From positions 372,001 through 436,000 of the forward strand of contig JBIIAO010000003.1 of assembly GCA_044239865.1 (NCBI GenBank): a stretch of 64,000 nt of DNA. Reading direction: 5' to 3'. Numbering within the stretch: the stretch's first letter is position 1; every line of letters starts with the position of its first letter. A program made the position numbers and the translations under genes. The stretch comes from CAIZGX01 sp044239865. GTDB lineage: Bacteria > Bacteroidota > Bacteroidia > Flavobacteriales_D > Sanyastnellaceae. Below are positions 1 to 9,128 of this stretch, piece by piece. The notes below the pieces were generated by a model. It made no database searches and was not told the origin of the DNA. It saw only the letters and a program-made list of their open reading frames with translations.

Positions 1-2939
1 TTCTCTTTTCTTTCAACTGTACGAAGATCTTCGATTTCAACGATACCAGGATATTTCGCTTTCAAGTCAGAATCAATAGCCGAACCAGACGCAGCACCAC
101 CCGTGTGGAACGTACGAAGAGTCAACTGTGTACCAGGCTCTCCAATAGACTGTGCAGCAATAACTCCAACAGCCAATCCTTCTTGAACCAAACGAGCAGA
201 GGCAAGGTCACGACCGTAACACTTCGCACAAACACCACGTTTGCTTTCGCAGGTTAATACAGAACGAATTTCCACTTCTTCAATTCCAGCTGCTTCAATA
301 GCATCTGCAATCTCTTCAGAAATTTCTTGAACAGACTCTACAAGTAGTTCGTTTGTTTCTGGGTGGTATACATCGTGCACAGAAGTTCTACCTAAGATAC
401 GATCGCGAAGACTTTCAACAATTTCATCAGATTTCTTCAATGCATTTGTATTCAATCCGCGAAGTGTACCACAGTCAACTTCGTTAATAATAACGTCTTG
501 AGCAACGTCAACCAAACGACGAGTTAAGTAACCCGCATCCGCCGTTTTCAATGCTGTATCGGCCAAACCTTTACGAGCACCGTGGGTAGAGATGAAGTAC
601 TCTAAGATCGACAAACCTTCTTTAAAGTTCGCCAAGATCGGGTTCTCAATCATGTCTTGTCCACCCGCTGCAGCGTTCTTCTGTGGCTTAGCCATCAGAC
701 CACGCATACCTGCTAACTGACGAATTTGTTCTTTAGATCCACGAGCTCCAGAATCATACATCATGTAGATGCTATTGAATCCTTGTTGGTCGGTCTTCAA
801 ACGATCCATAAGGATGTTTGTCAAACGCGAGTTCGTGTTCGTCCAGATGTCAATGATTTGGTTGTAACGTTCGTTGTTCGTAATAAGACCCATGTTATAG
901 TTCTCAAATACATCAGCAACTTTGTTCGTCGCTTCGCCAACAAGTTTTTCTTTCTCGTTAGGGACAACAACGTCTGTCAATTTGAACGACAATCCGCCCT
1001 TGAATGCCCAATAGTATCCTAGATCTTTCATGTCATCTAAGAACTTCGCAGCACGAGCAATACCAACAATCTTTAGAATGTTTCCGATAATATCACGGAG
1101 CGCTTTCTTGGTAAGAAGTTGATTAATGAATCCAACTTCAGGTGGAACAATTGCGTTAAACAATACACGTCCTGCAGTTGTCTCAATAATACTTGGCTCA
1201 TCGTTCATATCGTACCAACGTACTTTAATGAACGCGTGTAAGTCTAATTGTCCTTCGTTGAAGGCGATAATTACTTCTTCTTTCGAATAGTAAGTTCTTC
1301 CTTCACCACGACAAGGTTTCTCTTCAGTACCCTCACGGCCTTTAGTTATGTAATAAAGACCCAATACCATATCCTGTGATGGAACCGTGATCGGTGCACC
1401 ATTCGCAGGGTTAAGGATGTTGTGAGAAGCCAACATTAACAATTGGGCTTCCAAAATTGCAGCACTTCCAAGTGGAACGTGAACAGCCATTTGGTCACCA
1501 TCAAAGTCAGCGTTGAATGCCGTACAAACAAGTGGGTGAAGTTGAATTGCTTTTCCTTCAATTAACTTCGGTTGGAATGATTGAATTCCAAGTCTGTGAA
1601 GGGTAGGAGCACGGTTCAACAAGACTGGGTGTCCTTTCAAAATGTTCTCAAGGATATCCCAAACAATTGCTTCTTTTTTATCTACGATTTTCTTTGCAGA
1701 TTTAACTGTCTTCACAATACCACGCTCAATCATCTTACGAATGATAAATGGTTTGAAAAGCTCAGCTGCCATATCTTTTGGCAATCCACATTCGTGTAGT
1801 TTCAATTCTGGTCCAACAACAATTACCGAACGAGCAGAATAGTCAACACGCTTACCCAACAAGTTCTGACGGAAACGTCCTTGCTTACCTTTCAAAGAAT
1901 CTGAAAGTGATTTAAGCGGACGGTTGCTTTCAGTCTTAACAGCAGAAGATTTACGGCTGTTATCGAACAATGAATCTACCGCTTCTTGAAGCATACGCTT
2001 CTCGTTACGCAAGATTACATCAGGTGCTTTAATTTCTAAAAGACGCTTAAGACGGTTGTTACGAATAATAACGCGACGGTAAAGGTCATTCAAATCAGAA
2101 GTTGCGAAACGTCCACCATCCAATGGAACAAGTGGACGAAGTTCTGGTGGAATAACCGGAACTACGCGAGTGATCATCCACTCTGGGCGGTTGATTACAC
2201 GTGTGTTTGCATCACGGAAGCTCTCAACAACACTCAAGCGCTTTAAAGCTTCGTTTTTACGTTGTTGTGAAGTCTCACGGTTTGCTTTGTCGCGCAATTC
2301 AAATGACAATGCATCTAAATCTAAACGAGCTAACAAATCATGAAGTGCTTCAGCACCCATTTTCGCTACGAATTTATTTGGATCTTTATCATCCAAGTAC
2401 TGATTCTCACGTGGAAGTTGCTCTTGGATATCCAAGTACTCTTCTTCCGTTAAGAATTGTCCAGCTTCCAATCCTCCTCCTTCTGCATCTGTAACCGGAC
2501 CAGCATTGATTACAACATAACGTTCGTAATAAATGATTTGATCTAATTTCTTAGAAGGCATACCTAATAGGTAACCGATTTTGTTTGGAAGTGAACGGAA
2601 GTACCAAATGTGAGCTACCGGAACAGTAAGGGAAATGTGTCCCATACGCTCGCGACGAACTTTCTTTTCAGTAACCTCAACACCACAACGGTCACAAACA
2701 ATACCCTTGTAACGGATACGCTTGTACTTTCCGCAATGACATTCGTAGTCTTTTACAGGACCGAAAATCTTTTCACAGAAAAGACCTTCGCGCTCTGGCT
2801 TATAGGTACGGTAGTTAATGGTTTCTGGCTTCATTACCTCGCCAGAAGATCTCTCTAAGATCTCTTCTGGTGAAGCTAATGAGATAGTGATTGATTTAAA
2901 ATCACTGGTTGGTTTTGCTACTTTTTTTGCTTGAAGCAT
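1..2939 (-). CDS. rpoC: DNA-directed RNA polymerase subunit beta' (partial, C-terminus outside window)
   Basis: This is the N-terminal 979 codons of the largest RNA polymerase subunit, which holds the active-site magnesium and part of the DNA clamp. The start is the ATG at 2939, giving MLQAKKVAKP. A four-cysteine zinc site (CHCGKYKR, then CDRCGVEV) lies near residues 62-85. The catalytic NADFDGD motif is near residue 475. A second zinc site (CESKRGVCAKC) is near residues 890-910, followed by the start of the bridge/trigger region. The gene runs off the left edge, so roughly the last third is missing. It lies 52 bases downstream of rpoB and is surely cotranscribed with it. I see no disruption in the visible part. 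Confidence 0.97.
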   Translation of the reverse strand, partial: MLQAKKVAKPTSDFKSITISLASPEEILERSSGEVMKPETINYRTYKPEREGLFCEKIFGPVKDYECHCGKYKRIRYKGIVCDRCGVEVTEKKVRRERMGHISLTVPVAHIWYFRSLPNKIGYLLGMPSKKLDQIIYYERYVVINAGPVTDAEGGGLEAGQFLTEEEYLDIQEQLPRENQYLDDKDPNKFVAKMGAEALHDLLARLDLDALSFELRDKANRETSQQRKNEALKRLSVVESFRDANTRVINRPEWMITRVVPVIPPELRPLVPLDGGRFATSDLNDLYRRVIIRNNRLKRLLEIKAPDVILRNEKRMLQEAVDSLFDNSRKSSAVKTESNRPLKSLSDSLKGKQGRFRQNLLGKRVDYSARSVIVVGPELKLHECGLPKDMAAELFKPFIIRKMIERGIVKTVKSAKKIVDKKEAIVWDILENILKGHPVLLNRAPTLHRLGIQSFQPKLIEGKAIQLHPLVCTAFNADFDGDQMAVHVPLGSAAILEAQLLMLASHNILNPANGAPITVPSQDMVLGLYYITKGREGTEEKPCRGEGRTYYSKEEVIIAFNEGQLDLHAFIKVRWYDMNDEPSIIETTAGRVLFNAIVPPEVGFINQLLTKKALRDIIGNILKIVGIARAAKFLDDMKDLGYYWAFKGGLSFKLTDVVVPNEKEKLVGEATNKVADVFENYNMGLITNNERYNQIIDIWTNTNSRLTNILMDRLKTDQQGFNSIYMMYDSGARGSKEQIRQLAGMRGLMAKPQKNAAAGGQDMIENPILANFKEGLSILEYFISTHGARKGLADTALKTADAGYLTRRLVDVAQDVIINEVDCGTLRGLNTNALKKSDEIVESLRDRILGRTSVHDVYHPETNELLVESVQEISEEIADAIEAAGIEEVEIRSVLTCESKRGVCAKCYGRDLASARLVQEGLAVGVIAAQSIGEPGTQLTLRTFHTGGAASGSAIDSDLKAKYPGIVEIEDLRTVERKE

Positions 2940-2991
2940 TTTGTGCAGTTTGAATGTCTATGTTAAAAATTTCTTTTCGTTGTCTGATGAA

Positions 2992-5900
2992 TTAATTCTG
3001 ATTCAGATTAATGCTTAATCCTAATCCTCTTAATTCATGTAGCAATACATTGAACGATTCTGGAATACCAGGCTGTGGCATGGCATCTCCTTTAACAATC
3101 GCCTCGTACGTCTTCGCTCTTCCGATAACATCGTCAGATTTAACGGTTAAGATTTCTTGAAGGATATTGGCAGCTCCATAAGCCTCCAATGCCCAAACTT
3201 CCATCTCTCCGAAACGTTGACCTCCGAATTGTGCTTTACCGCCCAATGGTTGTTGAGTAATCAAAGAGTATGGTCCGATAGAACGCGCGTGCATCTTATC
3301 GTCAACCATGTGGCTCAGTTTGATCATGTAAATCACACCTACAGTAGCCTGTTGTTCGAAACGAACACCAGTTCCACCATCGTACAAGTATGTCACACCA
3401 AAGCGTGGAACACCTGCAGCGTCGGTCTGACTAACAATATCATCCATTGATGCACCATCGAAAATAGGAGTTGCGAATGTTTGTCCGGTTTTTTGACCAG
3501 CCCATCCTAAGATGGTTTCGTAAATCTGTCCTAAGTTCATACGTGATGGTACCCCTAGTGGGTTCAACACGATATCTACTGTTGTTCCGTCTTCCAAGAA
3601 TGGCATGTCTTCATCGCGAACGATACGTGCAACAATACCCTTGTTACCGTGACGACCAGCCATCTTATCACCCACACGTAATTTACGTTTTTGAGCAATA
3701 TAAACTTTAGCCAACTTCACGATACCAGCTGGTAGTTCGTCACCAACAGTCAATTGGAATTTCATACGCTTGTATGAACCCAACAATTCATTGTGCTTCA
3801 AGTTGAAGTTGTGAACGCAACGACGAACAAGTGAATTCACTTTTTCATCTTTTGTCCAAGACTCTGTATTTACAACACTGTAATCAATTGCTGAAAGAAC
3901 TTTAGCGTTGAACTTCGTTCCTTTTTTAACTTGCTCTTCTTTGAAGTAATTGAATACACCTTGACAAGGAAGATCTTTCACAATTGCAAGAATCTTGTCT
4001 ACAAGAATCTTTTTCAATTCACCATTGTCCTTATCGTGGTCCTTGTCTAATGCTTCAAGAACTGCTTTATCCGCACTGTTCTTCGTTTTCTTTTCCTTAA
4101 CTGTTCTGCTGAACAATTTCTTTCCAATTACAACACCTGTTGCACTTGGTGGAACTTTCAACGAAGCGTCTTTCACATCACCAGCGCGCTCACCGAAGAT
4201 TGCACGAAGAAGTTTTTCTTCCGGTGTTGGATCAGTTTCTCCTTTCGGAGTGATCTTACCAATAAGAATATCTCCTTCTTTCACTTCAGCACCTACGCGG
4301 ATAATTCCGTTTTCATCTAGATCACGTGTAGCTTCTTCACTTACGTTTGGAATGTCTGAAGTCAATTCTTCAACACCACGTTTTGTATCACGCACTTCTG
4401 TCGTGTACTCATCGATGTGAATTGAAGTAAACCAGTCATCACGCACAACACGCTCAGAGATAACGATAGCATCCTCGAAGTTGTAACCTTTCCAAGGCAT
4501 GAATGCCACTTTCAAGTTACGACCTAAAGCCAATTCGCCTTTACGAGTTGCATATCCTTCAACCAGAATTTGTCCAAGAGTAACTTTGTCACCTTTCTTC
4601 ACCATTGGGCGAAGGTTGATACACATACTTTGGTTGGTCTTACCGAACTTACGCACCGTGTACGACTTAGTAGCGCTATCGAAGCTAACCAATTCGTCGT
4701 CGTCGTTACGCTTGTATTTGATACGAATTTCTTCGCTGTCTACATACTCAATCACACCATCTCCCTCTGCGGTAAGAAGAACACGAGAATCTTTAGCAAC
4801 GTATGCTTCCAATCCAGTTCCAACGATAGGAGCTTCTGGACGAAGAAGTGGTACGGCTTGACGCATCATGTTCGATCCCATCAACGCACGGTTAGCATCA
4901 TCGTGTTCCAAGAAAGGAATAAGCGATGCCGCGATAGAAGCGATTTGGTTTGGAGCAACGTCCATGTAAGCAACTGCAGAAGGCGCAATAACCGGGAAGT
5001 CACCTTCCAAGCGCGCTTTCACTTTAGTGCCTAAGAACTTACCTGAATCGTCGATGTCTGCAATCGCTTGTGCAATTACTTTAGAATCTTCGTCTTCAGC
5101 AGTAAGGTATGTTACTCCGTTGTTGTTCATTGAAACTTTTCCATTTTCAACCTTGCGGTAAGGAGTTTCGATGAAACCTAATTTGTTAATTTTAGCATAA
5201 ACGCAAAGAGAAGAAATCAAACCAATGTTTGGTCCTTCTGGAGTTTCAATTGTACACAAGCGACCGTAGTGGGTGTAGTGTACGTCACGAACCTCGAAAC
5301 CTGCACGCTCACGCGAAAGTCCACCTGGACCAAGTGCCGACATACGGCGCTTGTGGGTAACTTCGGAAAGAGGGTTTGTTTGGTCCATGAATTGAGAAAG
5401 CTGGTTTGTTCCGAAGAACGAGTTGATAACCGAGCTTAATGTTTTTGCGTTAATCAAGTCAATAGGAGTGAAGACCTCGTTATCACGAACGTTCATACGC
5501 TCACGAATGGTGCGAGCCATACGAGTCAAACCTACTGCGAATTGATTGTAAAGTTGCTCACCAACAGTACGAACACGACGGTTCGACAAGTGGTCAATAT
5601 CATCAACGTCTGCTTTTGAGTTAACCAACTCAATAAGGTAACGAATGATGCTTAAGATATCTTCTTTTGTTAAAGTACGTTGATCAAGAGACATGTTCAA
5701 TCCCAACTTGCGGTTGATACGGAAACGTCCTACTTCACCAAGGTCATAGCGTTGCTCAGAGAAGAACAATTTGTCGATTACGCCACGAGCTGTTTCCAAA
5801 TCTGGTGGTTCAGCGTTACGCAATTGACGGTAGATGTATTCAACCGCTTCTTTTTCAGAGTTTGTTGTATCTTTTTGGAGTGTATTGTGAATTAAAGTGA

Positions 5901-6816
5901 AGTCAGCAGCATTCGACTCTTCTTTGTGAAGAACGATTACTTTGGTTCCACTTTCAACAATGATATCGATGTGTGAATCTTCAAGAACAACGTCACGATC
6001 TAAGATCAATTCGTTACGCTCAATAGAAACAACTTCGGAAGTATCTTCATCTACGAAGTCTTCGATCCAAACTTTCAACACACGTGCTGCAAGTTTGCGA
6101 CCCACGACTTTCTTCAATCCAGCTTTAGAAACTTTCACTTCTTCAGCAAGGTTGAATATTTCAAGGATTTCACGATCGCTTTCGAATCCGATTGCACGAA
6201 GCAGAGTAGTTACAGGTAACTTCTTCTTACGATCGATGTAAGCGTACATGGCATTGTTGATGTCTGTCGCGAATTCAATCCAAGAACCCTTGAAAGGAAT
6301 GATACGAGCAGAGTACAATTTAGTACCGTTTGCGTGACGCGATTGACCGAAGAACACACCCGGTGAACGGTGCAATTGAGAAACAATTACACGCTCAGCA
6401 CCATTGATTACAAATGAACCTTGTGGGGTCATGTAAGGAATAGTACCCAAGTACACGTCTTGCACGATGGTTTCGAAGTCTTCGTGCTCTGGATCGGTAC
6501 AATAGAGTTTTAATTTTGCTTTTAGTGGAACGCTATACGTTAGTCCGCGTTCGATACACTCTTCTATGGTATATCTCGGAGGGTCGATAAAGTAGTCTAA
6601 GAACTCCAACACGAACTGGTTGCGCGTGTCTGTAATAGGGAAGTTCTCGGAGAATACCTTGAAAAGACCTTCTGATACTCGGTTTTCAGGATTGGTTTCG
6701 AGTTGAAAGAACTCTTTAAACGAGGCGAGCTGAATTTCTAAGAAATCAGGGTACTCGTAAAAATTTTTGGTCGATGAGTAGTTAACTCGATCTGTTAGTT
6801 TCTTTAGCGTTGCCAA
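2992..6816 (-). CDS. rpoB: DNA-directed RNA polymerase subunit beta
   Basis: The 1274-residue length is normal for Bacteroidota. The rifampicin pocket is intact: LSQFMDQTNPLSEVTHKRRM keeps the Asp and His positions linked to sensitivity, and SALGPGG follows with the Ser. The C-terminal region that contacts beta' (KISHMV-like, GGKAQFGGQRFGEMEVWALE) is complete. The best start is a TTG codon at 6816. No in-frame ATG lies between the upstream region and residue 120 or so, and the alignment-like start (DRVNYSSTKN, EYPDFLEIQL) begins within ten residues of it. Two hairpins separate it from rplL, so it is probably transcribed through a partial attenuator from the ribosomal protein operon. Confidence 0.97.
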   Translation of the reverse strand: MATLKKLTDRVNYSSTKNFYEYPDFLEIQLASFKEFFQLETNPENRVSEGLFKVFSENFPITDTRNQFVLEFLDYFIDPPRYTIEECIERGLTYSVPLKAKLKLYCTDPEHEDFETIVQDVYLGTIPYMTPQGSFVINGAERVIVSQLHRSPGVFFGQSRHANGTKLYSARIIPFKGSWIEFATDINNAMYAYIDRKKKLPVTTLLRAIGFESDREILEIFNLAEEVKVSKAGLKKVVGRKLAARVLKVWIEDFVDEDTSEVVSIERNELILDRDVVLEDSHIDIIVESGTKVIVLHKEESNAADFTLIHNTLQKDTTNSEKEAVEYIYRQLRNAEPPDLETARGVIDKLFFSEQRYDLGEVGRFRINRKLGLNMSLDQRTLTKEDILSIIRYLIELVNSKADVDDIDHLSNRRVRTVGEQLYNQFAVGLTRMARTIRERMNVRDNEVFTPIDLINAKTLSSVINSFFGTNQLSQFMDQTNPLSEVTHKRRMSALGPGGLSRERAGFEVRDVHYTHYGRLCTIETPEGPNIGLISSLCVYAKINKLGFIETPYRKVENGKVSMNNNGVTYLTAEDEDSKVIAQAIADIDDSGKFLGTKVKARLEGDFPVIAPSAVAYMDVAPNQIASIAASLIPFLEHDDANRALMGSNMMRQAVPLLRPEAPIVGTGLEAYVAKDSRVLLTAEGDGVIEYVDSEEIRIKYKRNDDDELVSFDSATKSYTVRKFGKTNQSMCINLRPMVKKGDKVTLGQILVEGYATRKGELALGRNLKVAFMPWKGYNFEDAIVISERVVRDDWFTSIHIDEYTTEVRDTKRGVEELTSDIPNVSEEATRDLDENGIIRVGAEVKEGDILIGKITPKGETDPTPEEKLLRAIFGERAGDVKDASLKVPPSATGVVIGKKLFSRTVKEKKTKNSADKAVLEALDKDHDKDNGELKKILVDKILAIVKDLPCQGVFNYFKEEQVKKGTKFNAKVLSAIDYSVVNTESWTKDEKVNSLVRRCVHNFNLKHNELLGSYKRMKFQLTVGDELPAGIVKLAKVYIAQKRKLRVGDKMAGRHGNKGIVARIVRDEDMPFLEDGTTVDIVLNPLGVPSRMNLGQIYETILGWAGQKTGQTFATPIFDGASMDDIVSQTDAAGVPRFGVTYLYDGGTGVRFEQQATVGVIYMIKLSHMVDDKMHARSIGPYSLITQQPLGGKAQFGGQRFGEMEVWALEAYGAANILQEILTVKSDDVIGRAKTYEAIVKGDAMPQPGIPESFNVLLHELRGLGLSINLNQN

Positions 6817-6857
6817 AGTGTTTCGTTTTAAAGGTTATAAATCCTATGCACAAAAAC

Positions 6858-6875
6858 TGACGGACATTTCCGTCA
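6858..6875 (-). promoter_or_regulatory. Small hairpin in the rpoB leader
   Basis: TGACGGA pairs with TCCGTCA around a CATT loop, about 40 bases ahead of the rpoB start and just after the larger hairpin at 6890-6922. It has no T run of its own. It could be an RNA-processing site or part of the rpoB translational leader. The pairing is seen directly and the role is inferred. Confidence 0.45.
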
Positions 6876-6889
6876 TGAAATAAAAAACA

Positions 6890-6922
6890 AGTTTAGGCCC
6901 ACCCGAAGGTAAGGCCTAAACT
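6890..6922 (-). terminator. Attenuator-like hairpin between rplL and rpoB
   Basis: AGTTTAGGCC pairs perfectly with GGCCTAAACT around a 13-base spacer. On the minus strand it is followed by TTGTTTTTT. That is the shape of an intrinsic terminator, yet rpoB and rpoC lie directly downstream with no clear separate promoter. It is therefore more likely a partial terminator that sets the ratio of L7/L12 to polymerase subunits, as is known at the same place in Escherichia coli. Confidence 0.7.
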
Positions 6923-6941
6923 GAGGCTCAATGTCGTAATC

Positions 6942-7313
6942 TTACTTGATTTCAACTTTTGCCCCTGCTTCTTCAAGTTGTGTTTTCAAGCCGTTTGCTT
7001 CGTCTTTAGTAACACCTTCTTTCAAAGGAGATGGAGCTTTGTCTACTACATCCTTAGCTTCTTTCAAGCCAAGACCAGTAAGATCTTTCACTAATTTAAC
7101 TATTGCCAATTTGTTTGGACCTGCTTCAGTAAGAATAACATCGAAAGATGTTTGCTCTTCTGCAACTGCAGCTCCAGCGCCAGGACCAGCCATAACAACT
7201 GCCGCAGCAGCTGGCTCAATTCCATAATCGTCTTTTAAAATGGTAGCTAATTCGTTAACTTCCTTAACGGTAAGATTAACGAGGCCTTCAGCCATTGCTT
7301 TCAAATCTGCCAT
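6942..7313 (-). CDS. rplL: 50S ribosomal protein L7/L12
   Basis: The 123-residue protein of the ribosomal stalk recruits translation factors. It has the expected N-terminal dimerisation helix region, an Ala/Gly-rich hinge (AAAAVVMAGPGAGAAVAE, residues 35-52) and the compact C-terminal domain (FDVILTEAGPNKLAIVKLVK). The ATG at 7313 begins MADLKAMAEG. It follows rplJ by 39 bases in the standard order L10-L12, and a strong hairpin closes it before rpoB. Confidence 0.97.
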   Translation of the reverse strand: MADLKAMAEGLVNLTVKEVNELATILKDDYGIEPAAAAVVMAGPGAGAAVAEEQTSFDVILTEAGPNKLAIVKLVKDLTGLGLKEAKDVVDKAPSPLKEGVTKDEANGLKTQLEEAGAKVEIK

Positions 7314-7352
7314 TGTATTTGATATTAATCGTTTCTTTTAAATTGGAACATA

Positions 7353-7865
7353 TTAGGCGCTATGTTCCTGTTGCGCTTCTTGTTTTTCAGCATGGTTCAA
7401 AAGTGCAGAAATAACGTTGCGTGCAGGTGACTGCAACAAACCAATGATTTCGCCAATCATCTCTTCTTTGCTCTTCAGCGCTACAAGAGTGTCTAACTGA
7501 TCATCTCCAACATATACATCTTCACGAATAAGCGCACCTTTAAGGGCTGGCTTATTTGTACCTTTTCTGAAATCCTTAATCAAACGAGCTGGAACGTTTG
7601 CAACTTCTGCAATCATTACCGCTGTATTGCCTTTCAGCACAGGGTAAAGTCCAGAGAAGTCAGTTCCTTCAACACGCTCCATCGCTTTCTTCAACAAGGT
7701 GTTTTTCACCACGCGCATTTGCACGTTTTGTTTGAAGCATTCGCGACGAAGATTGCTGGTTGCCTCGGCGTTTAAGGAAACCGTGTCAGTGATATACAAA
7801 ATGGGAGCATTGCTCAACATTTCCACTAACTCGGCGATTTCTGTGTTCTTTTGTTCTTTGTTCAT
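7353..7865 (-). CDS. rplJ: 50S ribosomal protein L10
   Basis: L10 forms the base of the ribosomal stalk and holds the L7/L12 dimers through its C-terminal helix. The ATG at 7865 gives MNKEQKNTEI and a 170-residue protein. The N-terminal domain (SNLRRECFKQNVQMRVVKNT) and C-terminal helix (ISALLNHAEKQEAQQ) are as expected. A GGAGG sits nine bases before this ATG, an uncommonly clear Shine-Dalgarno for this phylum, and it supports this start over a TTG three codons upstream. The gap to rplA is 29 bases, too short for a separate L10 leader. Confidence 0.96.
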   Translation of the reverse strand: MNKEQKNTEIAELVEMLSNAPILYITDTVSLNAEATSNLRRECFKQNVQMRVVKNTLLKKAMERVEGTDFSGLYPVLKGNTAVMIAEVANVPARLIKDFRKGTNKPALKGALIREDVYVGDDQLDTLVALKSKEEMIGEIIGLLQSPARNVISALLNHAEKQEAQQEHSA

Positions 7866-7894
7866 AAAGTACAATCCTCCGATTTAACCAGCAA

Positions 7895-8587
7895 TTAGCT
7901 CACTGATTTGGTTTCAACTTGAACACTTGGACTCATGGTTGAAGAAACATAAATGCTCTTCATGTAAGTTCCTTTAGCAGCAGAAGGCTTTAATTTCACC
8001 AAAGTAGAAATTAATTCACTTGCATTTTCAGCCAATTGGCTTGCGTCGAAAGACACACGACCAATACTTGCATGAACGATACCAGCTTTATCAACTTTAA
8101 AGTCGATGTTTCCAGCCTTCTTTTCTGTAACAGCTTTTCCAACATCCATCGTAACTGTACCGGTCTTTGGGTTAGGCATTAATCCGCGGGGTCCGAGAAT
8201 TCTACCTAAAGCTCCAACCTGTCCCATTACGCTAGGTGTGGTAATAATAACGTCAACGTCGGTCCATCCGCCCTTAATCTTGTCGATGTATTCCGTTAAT
8301 CCTACGTGGTCTGCGCCTGCTGCTCTAGCCTCTGCTTCCTTGTCAGGAGTGCAAAGAACTAAAACGCGAACGTCTTTACCAGTTCCGTGAGGAAGTGATA
8401 CAGTTCCACGAACCATTTGGTTGGATTTTTTCGGGTCTACTCCGAGGCGAACGGCAAGATCCACAGACGCGTCAAACTTTGTGCTTGTAATTTTTTTAAC
8501 AAGCGACGCTGCTTCGGGCAAAGAGTACGTTTTTGAATTGTCGTACTGTGCCACTGCGGCTTTCATTTTTTTGCTGAGGGTTCCCAT
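7895..8587 (-). CDS. rplA: 50S ribosomal protein L1
   Basis: L1 forms the mobile L1 stalk at the E site and in many bacteria also represses its own L11-L1 operon. The 230 residues are full length, with the conserved GRILGPRGLMPNPKTGTV near residues 128-145. The ATG at 8587 lies 17 bases after rplK stops. A long inverted repeat ahead of rplK (9069-9118) is a good candidate for its feedback site, although this is inferred from position and shape only. Confidence 0.97.
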   Translation of the reverse strand: MGTLSKKMKAAVAQYDNSKTYSLPEAASLVKKITSTKFDASVDLAVRLGVDPKKSNQMVRGTVSLPHGTGKDVRVLVLCTPDKEAEARAAGADHVGLTEYIDKIKGGWTDVDVIITTPSVMGQVGALGRILGPRGLMPNPKTGTVTMDVGKAVTEKKAGNIDFKVDKAGIVHASIGRVSFDASQLAENASELISTLVKLKPSAAKGTYMKSIYVSSTMSPSVQVETKSVS

Positions 8588-8604
8588 TGCTTAATTACCT
8601 CTGA

Positions 8605-9042
8605 TTAAAAAGGGCGTTCACCGGTTACTTGTATACCTAGACTGCGTGCTGTACCAGCTACCATTTTCATGGCAGACTCAACGGTAAAGCAATTTAAGTC
8701 AGGCATTTTATCTTCTGCAATAGCTTTAACTTGTTCCCAAGTTACGCTACCCACTTTCTGACGGTTAGGTTCTGCAGCACCTTGCTTAGCTTTGGCGGCA
8801 TCTAACAGTTGAACAGCGGCAGGAGCAGTCTTAATTACAAAGTCAAAGGATTTATCCTTGTACACAGTAATTAACACAGGGCACACTTTACCAGCTTTAT
8901 CTTGGGTTCTAGCATTGAATTGCTTACAGAACTCCATGATGTTTACACCTTTAGAACCTAATGCAGGTCCTACTGGTGGTGCAGGGTTAGCGGCGCCTCC
9001 TTTGATTTGCAGCTTTACAAAACCAGCTACTTCTTTCGCCAT
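8605..9042 (-). CDS. rplK: 50S ribosomal protein L11
   Basis: L11 binds the GTPase-associated centre of 23S rRNA. The protein is 145 residues with the proline-rich N-terminal switch (NPAPPVGPALGSKGVNIMEF) and the C-terminal rRNA-binding region ending SLGIQVTGERPF. The ATG at 9042 is preceded by an 86-base gap after nusG that holds a long inverted repeat. It heads the L11-L1-L10-L12 set. Confidence 0.97.
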   Translation of the reverse strand: MAKEVAGFVKLQIKGGAANPAPPVGPALGSKGVNIMEFCKQFNARTQDKAGKVCPVLITVYKDKSFDFVIKTAPAAVQLLDAAKAKQGAAEPNRQKVGSVTWEQVKAIAEDKMPDLNCFTVESAMKMVAGTARSLGIQVTGERPF

Positions 9043-9068
9043 ATTACTTATTTTATTTATTTTGTTCC

Positions 9069-9118
9069 GGTGTTTAACGGGAAGCGAAGCGTAACCTTAT
9101 AAGATTACGTTAAACACC
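9069..9118 (-). promoter_or_regulatory. Long hairpin leader upstream of rplK
   Basis: GGTGTTTAAC and GTTAAACACC form a perfect 10-base inverted repeat at the outer ends. A second imperfect pairing inside (CGTAA and TTACG around TTATAA) allows a branched or bulged stem. It ends 27 bases before the L11 start, between nusG and rplK. There is no T run after it, so it is not a plain terminator. L1 is known to repress the L11-L1 operon through a leader structure in other bacteria, and that role is inferred here. Confidence 0.6.
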
Positions 9119-9128
9119 AAAAGCGCGT

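Noticed and set aside
3995..5034. Long plus-strand open frames opposite rpoB (141 and 154 codons)
   Set aside because: They are mirror frames of a highly conserved gene, with odd composition, no start context and no recognisable domain.
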